Part shown: positions 17,260 through 26,008 of the stretch, piece by piece
Layout: each line of letters begins with the position of its first letter
Numbering within the stretch: the first letter of the stretch is position 1
NCBI GenBank assembly: GCA_023392595.1
Contig: JAEVYU010000050.1
Location: forward strand, 23,945 to 87,944
Length of the DNA: 64,000 nucleotides
Reading direction: 5' to 3'
Source of the DNA: Bacillota bacterium
GTDB taxonomy: Bacteria > Bacillota > UBA4882 > UBA8346
Made by a program: the position numbers and the translations under genes
Notes under the pieces: generated by a model
What the model was told of the DNA's origin: nothing
The model's database searches: none
Seen by the model: the letters and a program-made list of their open reading frames with translations, nothing else

Positions 17260-17997
17260 ATGGCAACTTATTTATCCGTAGTCATCCCCGTTTTTAACAG
17301 CCAAAAGTCCCTGGGAGAATTGTATTGGAGACTCAGTGCGGTTTTAAAAAAGATAGCGGGCGAAAATTATGAAATCATCATGGTGGATGACGCCAGCCGG
17401 GATGGAAGCTTTTTGAAGATGCAGGCGCTTCGCTCCGGTGATCCGAAAGTGAAGCTGATCCGGCTGAGCCGTAATTTTGGGCAACAAAACGCTTTACTCG
17501 GCGGCTTCCATTACGCTGCCGGCGAAGTTGTGATTACCCTTGATGATGACTTACAGCACCCTCCGGAAGAGATTCCGCTTCTGATTGAAAAGATCGAAGC
17601 GGGTTACGATGTTGTTTTCGGGATTCCTGCCGCTAAGAAACATTCACTTTACAGGAATCTGGGCACCGTCATCACCGATTGTTTATTGACCCTCATTTCC
17701 CGAAAAACCCGCAATATCAAAGTAAGCAGCTTTAGGGCTTTAAAACGGACTGTGGTGGTAGAACTCACACAGGTAGAGAGGTCTTTCATCTATCTCGCTC
17801 CGTTAATTTTTAAGGCTACCACCCGCGCCGCCAATGTGGTTGTCCGTCATGAGCCAAGGAGATACGGCGGTTCGAACTATAGTTTCCGCAAGTTGTTTTG
17901 CCTTTGGGTTAAATTGTTAATGAATTATTCAAGGATTGCGGAGTATCTGCCAAAGGATAAGCGACCTCAGTTTGAGATCAGGGAAATTCATTTCTAA
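17260..17997 (+). CDS. GT2 glycosyltransferase (polyprenyl-phosphate sugar transferase-like)
   Basis: 245 residues. SVVIPVFNSQKSLGEL, IIMVDDASRDGS and ITLDDDLQHPPEEIP are the hallmark segments of DPM1/GtrB/ArnC-type family 2 transferases, which load a sugar onto undecaprenyl phosphate. Related enzymes are usually ~310-330 residues with two C-terminal membrane helices. Here the protein stops after the catalytic domain and no clear membrane pair is visible, as in the soluble DPM1 type. It starts 8 bp after the aminotransferase. The sugar transferred is inferred to be the 4-amino sugar made by its neighbour. Confidence 0.85.
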   Translation: MATYLSVVIPVFNSQKSLGELYWRLSAVLKKIAGENYEIIMVDDASRDGSFLKMQALRSGDPKVKLIRLSRNFGQQNALLGGFHYAAGEVVITLDDDLQHPPEEIPLLIEKIEAGYDVVFGIPAAKKHSLYRNLGTVITDCLLTLISRKTRNIKVSSFRALKRTVVVELTQVERSFIYLAPLIFKATTRAANVVVRHEPRRYGGSNYSFRKLFCLWVKLLMNYSRIAEYLPKDKRPQFEIREIHF

Positions 17998-18021
17998 TCT
18001 ATAATCAAAAGGAAATTCATC

Positions 18022-19266
18022 ATGAAACTGTTGATTTTAGGAGCGGGCAACGCTCAGTTCAATGCCATTGCAAGAGCCAAGGAACAAGGCCATACGGTAA
18101 TCGTCTCCGACTATTACCCGGATCCCCCCGGTAAAGCTATTGCCGATTTCCATGAGCAGGTCAGCACCTTTGATGTGGAGGGGAACGTCGGGATTGCTCA
18201 AAAATATGGGGTTGACGGAATCATGACTCTGGGTACCGACCAACCGGTATATACTGCGGCCGAGGTGGCCCAAAAGTTAAAACTTCCGGCATTTCTCGAT
18301 GGGGCCACTGCCAAGGCGGTCACCCATAAAGAAATAATGAAAGAAAAATTTCAGGAGGCCGGTATTCCTACTGCTAAATATCGTTTGTTGCCGAAAAACT
18401 TTTCTGACCGGGAGCTGACCGGGATCGGTTTTCCGGTGGTGGTTAAACCCCTTGACAGCCAGGGACAACGGGGAGTATATAAATTGCAATCCATCACCGA
18501 AATTCGGGAAGTCTTTGAGGACGTTTTAAGCTATTCCAGGGAATCCCGAATTTTAGTCGAAGAGTACTATCCAAGTGAAGAGATTACTGTCAGCGGCTGG
18601 GTGGTGAATGGGGAAACATTTTTAATTTCAGTGGTCGACCGGGTTTCACTTGAGAATCAACGGCATATCGGTATTTGCATCGCGCATCATTTGCCGTCCA
18701 AGTTTTTGGATTGGCATTATCAGGAGATTTTAACGCTATCCAAACAAATTGTGGCTAGTTTTAAGATAGCCAACGGCCCGATTTATTTTCAAATGCTGAT
18801 CGGCGCCGCAGGGATTAAAGTGAATGAGATCGCTTGCCGGATCGGCGGGGCCTATGAGGATATTTATTTACACCGGGCCACCGGAATTGATATTTTAGGA
18901 ATGTTGATCGACGCCAGTTTGGGAAGGGAATTAGCGGTTTTCGATTTGAAAAATCATGACTTGCTCCATAATCCGAAACGCCTATCGGTTGAGCTTTTTT
19001 TCGCTAACCCATGTAAAGTGGGAGCCTTGGCTGATATCGACAAGATTAATCAGTTACCTGGAGTGGTCCGGGCCAGGTATCATTATCGGGTTGGGGATCC
19101 GATCCACCCCATAGCCAATGCCACTCAAAGAGCAGGTTATCTAATTATAGAAGGTAGTAATCAAGCGGACTTAAAAGAAAAGATCGAGGGCGCCTATAGA
19201 GAACTTGGCATTTATGATGAATTCGGCAAAAATCAGATTATCCGTTTTTCTCGCGATGGGTATTGA
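18022..19266 (+). CDS. ATP-grasp carboxylate-amine ligase
   Basis: 414 residues. MKLLILGAGNAQFNAIARAKE is a preATP-grasp Rossmann-like start; FPVVVKPLDSQGQRGVYK and ILVEEYYPSEEITVSGWV are ATP-grasp nucleotide-binding segments, and KVNEIACRIGGAYEDIY is the metal-binding end of the fold. Such enzymes join a carboxylate to an amine or thiol through an acyl phosphate. Next to an amino-sugar pathway the plausible substrate is the free 4-amino group of the sugar, acylated with an amino acid or hydroxy acid. This is inference. It sits 24 bp after the GT2 gene. Confidence 0.8.
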   Translation: MKLLILGAGNAQFNAIARAKEQGHTVIVSDYYPDPPGKAIADFHEQVSTFDVEGNVGIAQKYGVDGIMTLGTDQPVYTAAEVAQKLKLPAFLDGATAKAVTHKEIMKEKFQEAGIPTAKYRLLPKNFSDRELTGIGFPVVVKPLDSQGQRGVYKLQSITEIREVFEDVLSYSRESRILVEEYYPSEEITVSGWVVNGETFLISVVDRVSLENQRHIGICIAHHLPSKFLDWHYQEILTLSKQIVASFKIANGPIYFQMLIGAAGIKVNEIACRIGGAYEDIYLHRATGIDILGMLIDASLGRELAVFDLKNHDLLHNPKRLSVELFFANPCKVGALADIDKINQLPGVVRARYHYRVGDPIHPIANATQRAGYLIIEGSNQADLKEKIEGAYRELGIYDEFGKNQIIRFSRDGY

Positions 19267-19288
19267 AACTGTTGCAATTCCGGAGTGT

Positions 19289-19413
19289 ACTAGTAAAACG
19301 TTCTCTGAATAACTCGCGTGCGCACGCACGCGCACTCAATGATTGTGAACGTTTTACTTAAGTAGAGCGTATCTTCCCCATTTCTGATTGCCATTTATTT
19401 ATGATACGCTCTA
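19289..19413. repeat. Two-hairpin intergenic element, family C, copy 1, with GC-alternating insert
   Basis: AGTAAAACGTTC (19292-19303) pairs with GAACGTTTTACT (19347-19358) and TAGAGCGTATC (19363-19373) pairs with GATACGCTCTA (19403-19413). Copy 2 lies at 25657-25765. This copy carries about 18 extra bases of alternating C and G (around 19314-19333) in the loop of the first hairpin, absent from copy 2. Confidence 0.85.
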
Positions 19414-19506
19414 ATATGAAAATAAAACTTCGCCGGTTTAGGGTGTATCCTTCGGTTCGTTTTATTTTCATTGATTCTTATGACAGCCCGTTTCAAGGGC
19501 TATCAT
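19413..19506. repeat. Two-hairpin intergenic element, family B, copy 2
   Basis: It directly abuts the family C element. ATGAAAATAAAAC (19416-19428) pairs with GTTTTATTTTCAT (19459-19471), and ATGACAGCCC (19480-19489) pairs with GGGCTATCAT (19497-19506) with one mismatch. It is near-identical to 10769-10863. Confidence 0.85.
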
Positions 19507-19615
19507 GTGTGCTACCAGGAAGATATGAAGGTCTTAAATAAGGCTGTGGATGGTCGTGAAAGATAATCTCGAATATCCCGGTATTTCTTCCGGGGATTAT
19601 TTCAGGAGGTTTAAG

Positions 19616-20590
19616 GTGAAGAGATCTCGTTTGGCAGGAACTATTCTGGTGATGTTGATAGCGATGATAGTTTCCGAATGCACTCTTGGCAATCAGCCGG
19701 ATCGAGTGAATAAGATTTGCCTTTCCGAGCAATACGGTTTGGCTTATGCCCCGTTGCAAATCATGAAAGGCCGGAAATTATTGGAGAAGAGGTTGCCCGG
19801 CGTAAGGATTGAATGGAGTCAGTTGAGTAATACCGCCACCATTCGTGAGGCAATGTTAGCCAATCGAGTCGATATCGGCTTCATGGCGATTCCACCGTTT
19901 TTGATCGGATGGGATAAGGGAATGAAGTGGAAAATCGCCAGCGGTTTATCGGAGAGTCCGGTAGGACTGGTAACCTGGAAAAAGGGAATTCGCTCCCTTG
20001 GCGATATCACCAGAAATGACCGCATCGCCCTGCCGCAACCCGGAAGTATCCAACATATTCTGTTAGCCATGGCCAGTGAACGGGAGTTTGGGGATGCCAA
20101 AAAGCTTGATAACCTGTTGGTCACCCTGGCCCATCCGGACGGGATGAACGCTTTGCTCGCCAAGAAGGAAATTTCCGCCCATTTCACGGCACCGCCTTAT
20201 TTGAATAAAGAATTGGAAAATCCAGAAATGCATCAGATACTCGACGGCACCACCGCCTTTGGGGGAGCGTTTACTTTTATTGTCGGCGTTACCACCGAGA
20301 AGTTTCATGATCAAAACCCCAGGGCCTATCGGGCCTTCCTTGAAGCCCTTCAAGAAGCAATTCGTTTTGTTCAGGAGAATCCCGGCCAAACTGCAACCCT
20401 CCTCAGTAGCGAATATAAAATTCCCCAGGCGGAATTATTATCCTATTTCAATCGAAAAGGAATGCGATATACGGCTACCATCAAAGGAGTTGAAAGATTT
20501 GCCGCTTTTTTAAAGCGTTCGGGCTATATCCACCAAATGCCCCGGGAAATGTCGGAAATTTTTTGGGAAAATGTGCGCTATGAAAGGTAA
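19616..20590 (+). CDS. NitT/TauT-family ABC transporter substrate-binding lipoprotein
   Basis: 324 residues from GTG 19616, preceded by AGGAGG seven bases upstream. The leader ends in a lipobox-like IVSEC, so the mature protein is probably lipid-anchored. YGLAYAPLQIMKGRKLLEKR and DIGFMAIPPFLIGWDKG are typical of SsuA/TauA/ThiY-type proteins (NMT1-like fold). These bind sulfonates, nitrate, cyanate or thiamine precursors; the ligand here is not readable. Sulfonate would fit the nearby sulfur island, but that is only suggestive. It overlaps the permease gene. Confidence 0.85.
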   Translation: MKRSRLAGTILVMLIAMIVSECTLGNQPDRVNKICLSEQYGLAYAPLQIMKGRKLLEKRLPGVRIEWSQLSNTATIREAMLANRVDIGFMAIPPFLIGWDKGMKWKIASGLSESPVGLVTWKKGIRSLGDITRNDRIALPQPGSIQHILLAMASEREFGDAKKLDNLLVTLAHPDGMNALLAKKEISAHFTAPPYLNKELENPEMHQILDGTTAFGGAFTFIVGVTTEKFHDQNPRAYRAFLEALQEAIRFVQENPGQTATLLSSEYKIPQAELLSYFNRKGMRYTATIKGVERFAAFLKRSGYIHQMPREMSEIFWENVRYER

Positions 20591-21365
20591 GCTTTGGGAG
20601 AGTAAACCGTTTCAACGGATCATCTGGATTTTGGTATTTGGATTCATTTGGCAAGCAATCGCCAGTTCAGGATGGGTTAACCCGGCACTGCTTCCTCCGT
20701 TGCCGGAAATCATAGGTTCCTTGGTGGATTCGCTTCAAAGTGGTGAAATGATTCACGCTACAAGTTTGTCTATGCTGCTGATTTCTGAAGGTTTATTGAT
20801 TGGGTTTGGGGGTGCTTTGCTGTTTTCAGTTTTGAGCATGTCCAGCAAAATTTTTCAGTCATGGATGGACACGGTTACCGTTATCGCGCATCCGCTTCCG
20901 GGGATTGCCTTATTGCCAATCATCATTCTTTGGATAGGCACCGGGGCCAATGCCATTGTTTTTATCATCATTCATTCGGTGATTTGGCCGGTGATTCTTA
21001 ATTTATCGGCGGGGTTCCGGTCGATTCCCAAAGTTTACCGGGAATTCGGGCGAAACCTGGAGTTAAGTCCGGTCCAAAGCGCAACCAGGATTATGATTCC
21101 TGTCGCATTGCCGTATTTGCTGGCCGGTTTAAAGATTGGCTGGGCCAGGGCTTGGCGCGCTTTGATCAGCGCGGAAATGATTTTTGGAGCCGCCGGAGGT
21201 GAAGGCGGGCTGGGATGGTTTATTTTTAAAAAACGGGTATTTATGGATTCGGCCGGGATTTACGCTGGGATTATCGTGATTGTGATCATCGGTATTTTGG
21301 TCGAAGATATTCTCTTTCATAAAATTGAAGCATTGACGGTGAAAAAATGGGGAATCGGCCTTTAA
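20580..21365 (+). CDS. NitT/TauT-family ABC transporter permease
   Basis: About 261 residues from ATG 20580 (an in-frame ATG at 20571 is the alternative start). There are about six hydrophobic segments. HPLPGIALLPIIILWIGTG and the EAA-type loop around AGLKIGWARAWRALISAEM are standard for SsuC/TauC permeases. It overlaps the end of the binding-protein gene, so the two are coupled. The ATPase follows after a 258-bp gap that contains hairpins. Confidence 0.87.
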   Translation: MKGKLWESKPFQRIIWILVFGFIWQAIASSGWVNPALLPPLPEIIGSLVDSLQSGEMIHATSLSMLLISEGLLIGFGGALLFSVLSMSSKIFQSWMDTVTVIAHPLPGIALLPIIILWIGTGANAIVFIIIHSVIWPVILNLSAGFRSIPKVYREFGRNLELSPVQSATRIMIPVALPYLLAGLKIGWARAWRALISAEMIFGAAGGEGGLGWFIFKKRVFMDSAGIYAGIIVIVIIGILVEDILFHKIEALTVKKWGIGL

Positions 21366-21623
21366 TTTTCTATCATGGAGTAATTAACTATTGAACCTGG
21401 GAATTCTTTATCCGGATTGTAACAAAGAATCTGGGCTAAAAGTATTTTCTGGGTAGTCGCCAGCCCCGGCTGGGCCGGGGCACGTGAAAGGATGAAAATG
21501 GGTTTTATCTCTGTGGCCAAAAAGCATTTAGGCCACAGAGACACGAGACACAGAGAAAAGAATTGAGGCAAAAAAGTATTTTCTAGGTAAAATTAGGAGC
21601 ATGGATCCATTGAGGAGCATGTC
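21366..21623. other. Intergenic gap inside the ABC locus with hairpins and direct repeats
   Basis: A GC-rich hairpin (GCCCCGGCTGGGCCGGGGC near 21464-21482) and CTCTGTGGCC...GGCCACAGAG (near 21510-21541) are visible. The motif AAAAGTATTTTCT occurs near both ends (about 21438 and 21572). The CACAGAGACAC...CACAGAG motif also occurs at ~58830. Such a gap between permease and ATPase genes is unusual and may reflect insertion of a non-coding element. Confidence 0.5.
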
Positions 21624-22427
21624 ATGAATTGTAAATTGGAGTTGAGAGATTTAGCCAAGTCTTTCCGGAGTGGCGATTCCCGGATTCAAGTTTTGCAGGG
21701 GATCAATATTTCGATTCATCAAGGAGAGTTTATCTGCCTGGTAGGACCGTCCGGTTCGGGAAAGTCGACATTGCTGCGGATGATTGCCGGGTTTGAAGAG
21801 CCGGAATCCGGGGCTGTTTTTTTGGATGGGGCGCCCTTAAGCAAACCGGACGCTAGGCGGGTGATGATTTTTCAAGATTTCAACCAGCTCTTTCCGTGGA
21901 AGACAGTGCTTGGGAATATTACTTTCCCCTTGAAAATCAAAAAAATCGGCGGCTCCGACCGGAACCGGAAGGCTATCGCCCGGCGGTATTTGGCAATGAT
22001 GATGCTGGAGGGGTATGAAGAGTATTATCCTTATCAACTATCCGGAGGAATGAAGCAGAAAGTTGCTTTAGCCAGAGCGTTGGCTCTGCAGCCGGAAGTT
22101 TTATTAATGGATGAGCCCTTTGGCAGCCTGGATGCCCAAACCCGGGGGATGTTACAGCGGACTTTACTAAAGCTGTGGAAGGATACAGGTGTTACAGCGG
22201 TTTTTGTCACCCATGATATTCAAGAGGCAATTATTTTAGCGGATCGGATTTTGATTTTAAGCCAAAACAGTCATGATCTGAAAGCGCTGATCACCAACTC
22301 TCTTGAAAGACCGCGGGATCCCGGTGATCCAAGGTTTGCGGATATGTGGCACAGAGTATACAGCAAGTTCGATGCAGTTGACGGTGATTGCCTCGACGAA
22401 AGGGATTACTCATCGGGCAGAACTTGA
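21624..22427 (+). CDS. NitT/TauT-family ABC transporter ATPase
   Basis: 267 residues. Walker A GPSGSGKST, Q-loop in MIFQDFNQLFPWKTV, signature YQLSGGMKQK, Walker B VLLMDEPFGSLDAQT and H-loop VTHDIQEA are all intact. This matches SsuB/TauB. It completes the importer with the genes at 19616 and 20580. Its 3' end overlaps the convergent glycosyltransferase gene by 22 bp. Confidence 0.9.
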   Translation: MNCKLELRDLAKSFRSGDSRIQVLQGINISIHQGEFICLVGPSGSGKSTLLRMIAGFEEPESGAVFLDGAPLSKPDARRVMIFQDFNQLFPWKTVLGNITFPLKIKKIGGSDRNRKAIARRYLAMMMLEGYEEYYPYQLSGGMKQKVALARALALQPEVLLMDEPFGSLDAQTRGMLQRTLLKLWKDTGVTAVFVTHDIQEAIILADRILILSQNSHDLKALITNSLERPRDPGDPRFADMWHRVYSKFDAVDGDCLDERDYSSGRT

Positions 22428-23968
22428 TAAACCGTTACCTGCCAATTCTTTTTCCCCGCATAGGCGGGGATTTCGATTCCATAAGCCGGATCGGAGAAAC
22501 GCGATACCGGTCGGCAGTGCTTTTTTAAAAATCGTTGCATTTCCGGGTAATAGTAAGGTTGGCCGTAAACGCCATTCCATTTGGGCCGCTGTTGATAGAT
22601 GAAGTCCAGTCCTTCCGGATAAATAATATATTGAATGCGCTTTTGGCGGATGTAGTCACCAAGCGACAGTTTGTTCTTTCTCAAATAAGCTAAATTGCGA
22701 TAATCATGAAGTTTACCGTTTTGGAAGTAGTATTCGGTGTTAAGACTCGCCAGGACCCGAGTCCCTGGACTGACAGCGGCCGCAATTTTTTTCAGGTAGG
22801 CGGAGTAGCTGAATTTCAGAGACGGGATAACGTTTGCCAAGGTATTCAACAAGAGGAAGAAAACTAAGATTGCGGCGAGAGTCTTCCGCCATTTGCCGGG
22901 AAGAGTCGTTAAAATGAGGGCGGTCAGTAAGTAGAAAAACGGGAACAGAAAAACGATGCTGGTAGTATTGAATCTTCCGATGATAATGAAACCGAGATTG
23001 ATGGCGAGAATCGCCAATAGGAGCCAGGATTGCTTTGACGGTTCCGGCGAATTTTTGTGTTTACCCAGTTCAAAAAGGGAGTAAAGGAAAACCAGGGCGA
23101 AAAGGATAAATTCCGGCCTGAGATTGGGACAATAATAGGTGCCGGTTTTTTGAAGATAAATATTTTGGTAAAACCCAGCGAAAGAATGGGCTTTCTCACT
23201 CAGGGGATGCAGAACTTTAAACTGCTGCTCTCCATAAGACAGGTAATGGGGGATAAATTGCGGGTCAAACCAGTAACTTAGTTTAATGAAGAGTAGCGCG
23301 AAAAAGGCCGCGGCTAGACAGAAACAGCATAAATGGAGTATTTTTAAATTTTTGTTCCAAATCAGATAATACCCATAAATCATGGTAAACAAAAGGGCAA
23401 TGATCGCTCCGTTGGGATGAATTCCGATGCTTGTTCCGGTCAGAATGCCCAGGATGAAATCGTGATCAATACAATGGCCGGAGAGGTGTTTTATCAGATA
23501 ATAGCATCCCCAGACCATAATCCCCAATAAAATGATTTCTTGGCGGCCAAAATGGGAAGCATAAAAGAATTGGACGTCGATACCCACCAATAGACAGGTA
23601 AATAGCGCCCAGTTTTGGGATGGCAAAATAAGAAGCGCCAGTTTATACAGAAAAAACAGGGTTAGGAAGCCGAAGAGCAATGAAACAAGCCGAATAGTGA
23701 ATAAACTATAATGAAATCCTTGAAAAAACAGGATCTGGATGCCGTGAAAGACGATTTTTAGAGCATGCGGGTTGCGGGGTTTTAGATCGAAAAAGGGCTC
23801 GGTAGACGAGATATCACCGGTTGTTGCGATTTGCCGGGACAAACCGCTGAGCCAAGTTTCATCGGAGTGCATCAAGGGAAACCCGGTTAAACTTAGAAAA
23901 TGGAAGATTAGATAGAATAGGATAACGCCACTCACATAATATAGGGTGGTTCTTTTGTTTTGTAACAT
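22406..23968 (-). CDS. Membrane GT-C glycosyltransferase (ArnT/PMT family 39-like)
   Basis: 520 residues with about ten to eleven hydrophobic segments followed by a ~130-residue C-terminal soluble part. The first external loop contains MHSDETWLSGLSRQ, carrying the Asp-Glu pair typical of GT-C enzymes that use polyprenyl-phosphate sugars. Members transfer sugars to lipid A, cell-wall polymers or proteins on the outer face of the membrane. The GT2/WecE/ATP-grasp trio 3 kb away could supply its lipid-linked donor; this is an inference. Confidence 0.75.
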   Translation of the reverse strand: MLQNKRTTLYYVSGVILFYLIFHFLSLTGFPLMHSDETWLSGLSRQIATTGDISSTEPFFDLKPRNPHALKIVFHGIQILFFQGFHYSLFTIRLVSLLFGFLTLFFLYKLALLILPSQNWALFTCLLVGIDVQFFYASHFGRQEIILLGIMVWGCYYLIKHLSGHCIDHDFILGILTGTSIGIHPNGAIIALLFTMIYGYYLIWNKNLKILHLCCFCLAAAFFALLFIKLSYWFDPQFIPHYLSYGEQQFKVLHPLSEKAHSFAGFYQNIYLQKTGTYYCPNLRPEFILFALVFLYSLFELGKHKNSPEPSKQSWLLLAILAINLGFIIIGRFNTTSIVFLFPFFYLLTALILTTLPGKWRKTLAAILVFFLLLNTLANVIPSLKFSYSAYLKKIAAAVSPGTRVLASLNTEYYFQNGKLHDYRNLAYLRKNKLSLGDYIRQKRIQYIIYPEGLDFIYQQRPKWNGVYGQPYYYPEMQRFLKKHCRPVSRFSDPAYGIEIPAYAGKKNWQVTVYQVLPDE

Positions 23969-24145
23969 GGATTTGCCTTCAAGATTGATTCCTTATTCAT
24001 TATAGCATATTTTTGAATCGAGAACGAACAGGTATTGAAGGGTTCTCCATGCCGTTTCACATTTTGGCTGGAAGTTGTGGAGTTAACGATATAAGCCGGG
24101 CAGAGAATCCCGCCTTACCGTTAAAGAGTATGGACGGCGGCTTGC

Positions 24146-24886
24146 TTAAGGGCATTGAAAGGTTTTTTTGAGAGAATGAAAATCTAGGTTCAGTTCTGTT
24201 TTCATTGGATAAATGATAGAACAAACGTAATCATTGATGAAAAAGGCAATCGTCTTATACTGGGCAAAATTTTTATAAAAGCAGAGCATATGATCGGAGT
24301 TGATTTCGATACGATCGATTTCGAAGATTTTAAACGAGGTCATCATTCCGGTTTTTAGAACCTTGGATAATGCTTCTTTAGCTGTCCATAAAATGGTTAG
24401 CATCCCTTCATAAGAAAAAGGCAATCTTTTGATAAGCGTTATTTCTGATTCGGTTGATTCTCTTTCAATAGCTTGGTTTTGTTCCGCGCTGATGATCCTC
24501 TCAATATCTATCGCCATCGGATGAACTTCTGGGAAGGCGATTGCGGCGCCGAAATTATCACAATGGCTAATACTTACTTGAATATTTTGCTTGTCCAGGC
24601 AGGAAACAATGGGTTGATTGAATATTCCCGCCTGAATAGAAATTGTGGCCAAATTATCATTCCGGATTAAGCAAGCAATAGCTTTTTTAGCTGTCAACCG
24701 TCCAATAAGGTAGCTCCTGATTCGTTTTTCAAATCGAAGGGTCTCATAGTATTTCTTTTCCTGCGGATGCAAAAAAGCAACGATCTCTTCATAACGGGTG
24801 AATTTTGAACAATCACAAAGGCACAGACCAGCCTTAAAGGTTTCCTCCGGCCTGATTAACATTAATTCTTTACTGTAGATATGCAC
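24146..24886 (-). CDS. Sfp-type 4'-phosphopantetheinyl transferase
   Basis: 246 residues, GTG start at 24886 without a clear ribosome binding site. SISHCDNFGAAIAF, MAIDIERI (the magnesium-binding Asp-x-Glu) and LWTAKEALSKVLKTGM are the three conserved motifs of the family. It transfers the phosphopantetheine arm of CoA to acyl or peptidyl carrier proteins. The length and full WxxKEA motif suggest an Sfp rather than an AcpS enzyme. No PKS, NRPS or carrier protein is in the window, so the target lies elsewhere. Confidence 0.87.
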   Translation of the reverse strand: MHIYSKELMLIRPEETFKAGLCLCDCSKFTRYEEIVAFLHPQEKKYYETLRFEKRIRSYLIGRLTAKKAIACLIRNDNLATISIQAGIFNQPIVSCLDKQNIQVSISHCDNFGAAIAFPEVHPMAIDIERIISAEQNQAIERESTESEITLIKRLPFSYEGMLTILWTAKEALSKVLKTGMMTSFKIFEIDRIEINSDHMLCFYKNFAQYKTIAFFINDYVCSIIYPMKTELNLDFHSLKKTFQCP

Positions 24887-25177
24887 CCGTCACTGCCCCC
24901 ATCTTATCATTAATCAGCCGTGATCATCGCAAAATATGACGCCACATCGGCTCTCCATTCAATCATTTAATTTTACGATAATGTTCCATATAATTCAACG
25001 ACGAAAATAGATGAATTCCAACAGTTTTAAGGTAAAAAATCACTTTACCGAAGTGATTTTTATTTATTGACTGCCGATTATCGGAGGGTTTCATTGCTTT
25101 TGCGAACATAGGTAATTATAAAGAAACAAGAAATAATTTTACAATTTTTGTGAATCATAATCCGTGGAGGTGGATTC

Positions 25178-25660
25178 ATGAACCGAATACCCGTAGATTT
25201 CTATTATCTAATCGTTGCCTTTTTAATGTGGGGATTAGCCTTAGTCTTAATCCCGAAAGATAAATTAAAACCGCTCTTTTGGTATGGATTAATTTGGGGA
25301 TACTTAGCGGGCCATATATTTGCGTGGATATTTGGGGTTGGACTTCATTGTTATCAGTATGAACTAATTAAACCTTTTAGACCGTTTTATACCAATGCCT
25401 GGCTAAATTTCGCATGGATTCCGGCCATTATGATTTATTTATTTCATTTGCCTACCAGCAATGTATGGTATGTTTATCCTTTGTATTTAACTACATTTTC
25501 TTTAGCCAGTGCAGGCATGGACGATATTTTTCATGAGGCTGGACTTTTAAAATATTATCACTGGAATTCATTGGTCAGGTTTATGATAACCCTGGTTTGG
25601 TTTTGGGGAGTTAAAGTTCATTATAAGGCCACGAAGGATACTATTCAAAAAGACGGCTAG
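25178..25660 (+). CDS. Small integral membrane protein of unknown function
   Basis: 160 residues from ATG 25178 with GTGGAGG upstream. About five hydrophobic segments alternate with short loops rich in Trp, Tyr and His; the conserved-looking stretch AGMDDIFHEAGLL lies before the last helix. It resembles unnamed Firmicutes membrane proteins I cannot place. It stands alone, and its stop codon lies inside the family C repeat. Confidence 0.7.
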   Translation: MNRIPVDFYYLIVAFLMWGLALVLIPKDKLKPLFWYGLIWGYLAGHIFAWIFGVGLHCYQYELIKPFRPFYTNAWLNFAWIPAIMIYLFHLPTSNVWYVYPLYLTTFSLASAGMDDIFHEAGLLKYYHWNSLVRFMITLVWFWGVKVHYKATKDTIQKDG

Positions 25661-25765
25661 TAAAACGTTCTCTCAATAACTACTCAATGATTGTGAACGT
25701 TTTACTTAAGTAGAGCGTATCTTCCCCATTTCTGATTACCATTTATTTTCGATACGCTCTACTAG
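25657..25765. repeat. Two-hairpin intergenic element, family C, copy 2
   Basis: AGTAAAACGTTC (25659-25670) pairs with GAACGTTTTACT (25695-25706), and TAGAGCGTATC (25711-25721) with GATACGCTCTA (25751-25761). CTAG is found at both ends. It begins on the stop codon of the membrane protein gene and could serve as its 3' end. Confidence 0.85.
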
Positions 25766-25852
25766 TTCAGCGCTTGGCAATCTTGGTAAAAAATTATGGA
25801 TGAATCTACTTGACTAAGCTTTATATGTCATAGTAAAATAACAAAGGTTGCC

Positions 25853-25927
25853 GCGGAAGTAGCTCAGTGGTAGAGCATCGCCTTGCCAAGGCGAGGGTCG
25901 CGAGTTCGAATCTCGTTTTCCGCTCCA
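25853..25927 (+). tRNA. tRNA-Gly (GCC), CCA encoded
   Basis: A full cloverleaf can be drawn. The acceptor stem GCGGAAG pairs with TTTCCGC, the D-arm contains GCTCAGTGGTAGAGC, the anticodon stem-loop CGCCTTGCCAAGGCG carries GCC, and the T-arm contains GAGTTCGAATCTC. The 3' CCA is encoded after the U73 discriminator usual for bacterial tRNA-Gly. It is transcribed alone, with a terminator 21 bp downstream. Confidence 0.96.
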
Positions 25928-25947
25928 ATATTCAAATTTTTATAGTC

Positions 25948-25976
25948 AAAAAACAGGCACTGCCACCTGTTTTTTT
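25948..25976 (+). terminator. Intrinsic terminator of tRNA-Gly
   Basis: AAAAAACAGG and CCTGTTTTTT form a 10-bp stem around an 8-nt loop, with the 3' arm running into a T-tract. Confidence 0.8.
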
Positions 25977-26008
25977 CTTTGTCTCACTTCGATTCGGGTA
26001 ATGATGTT

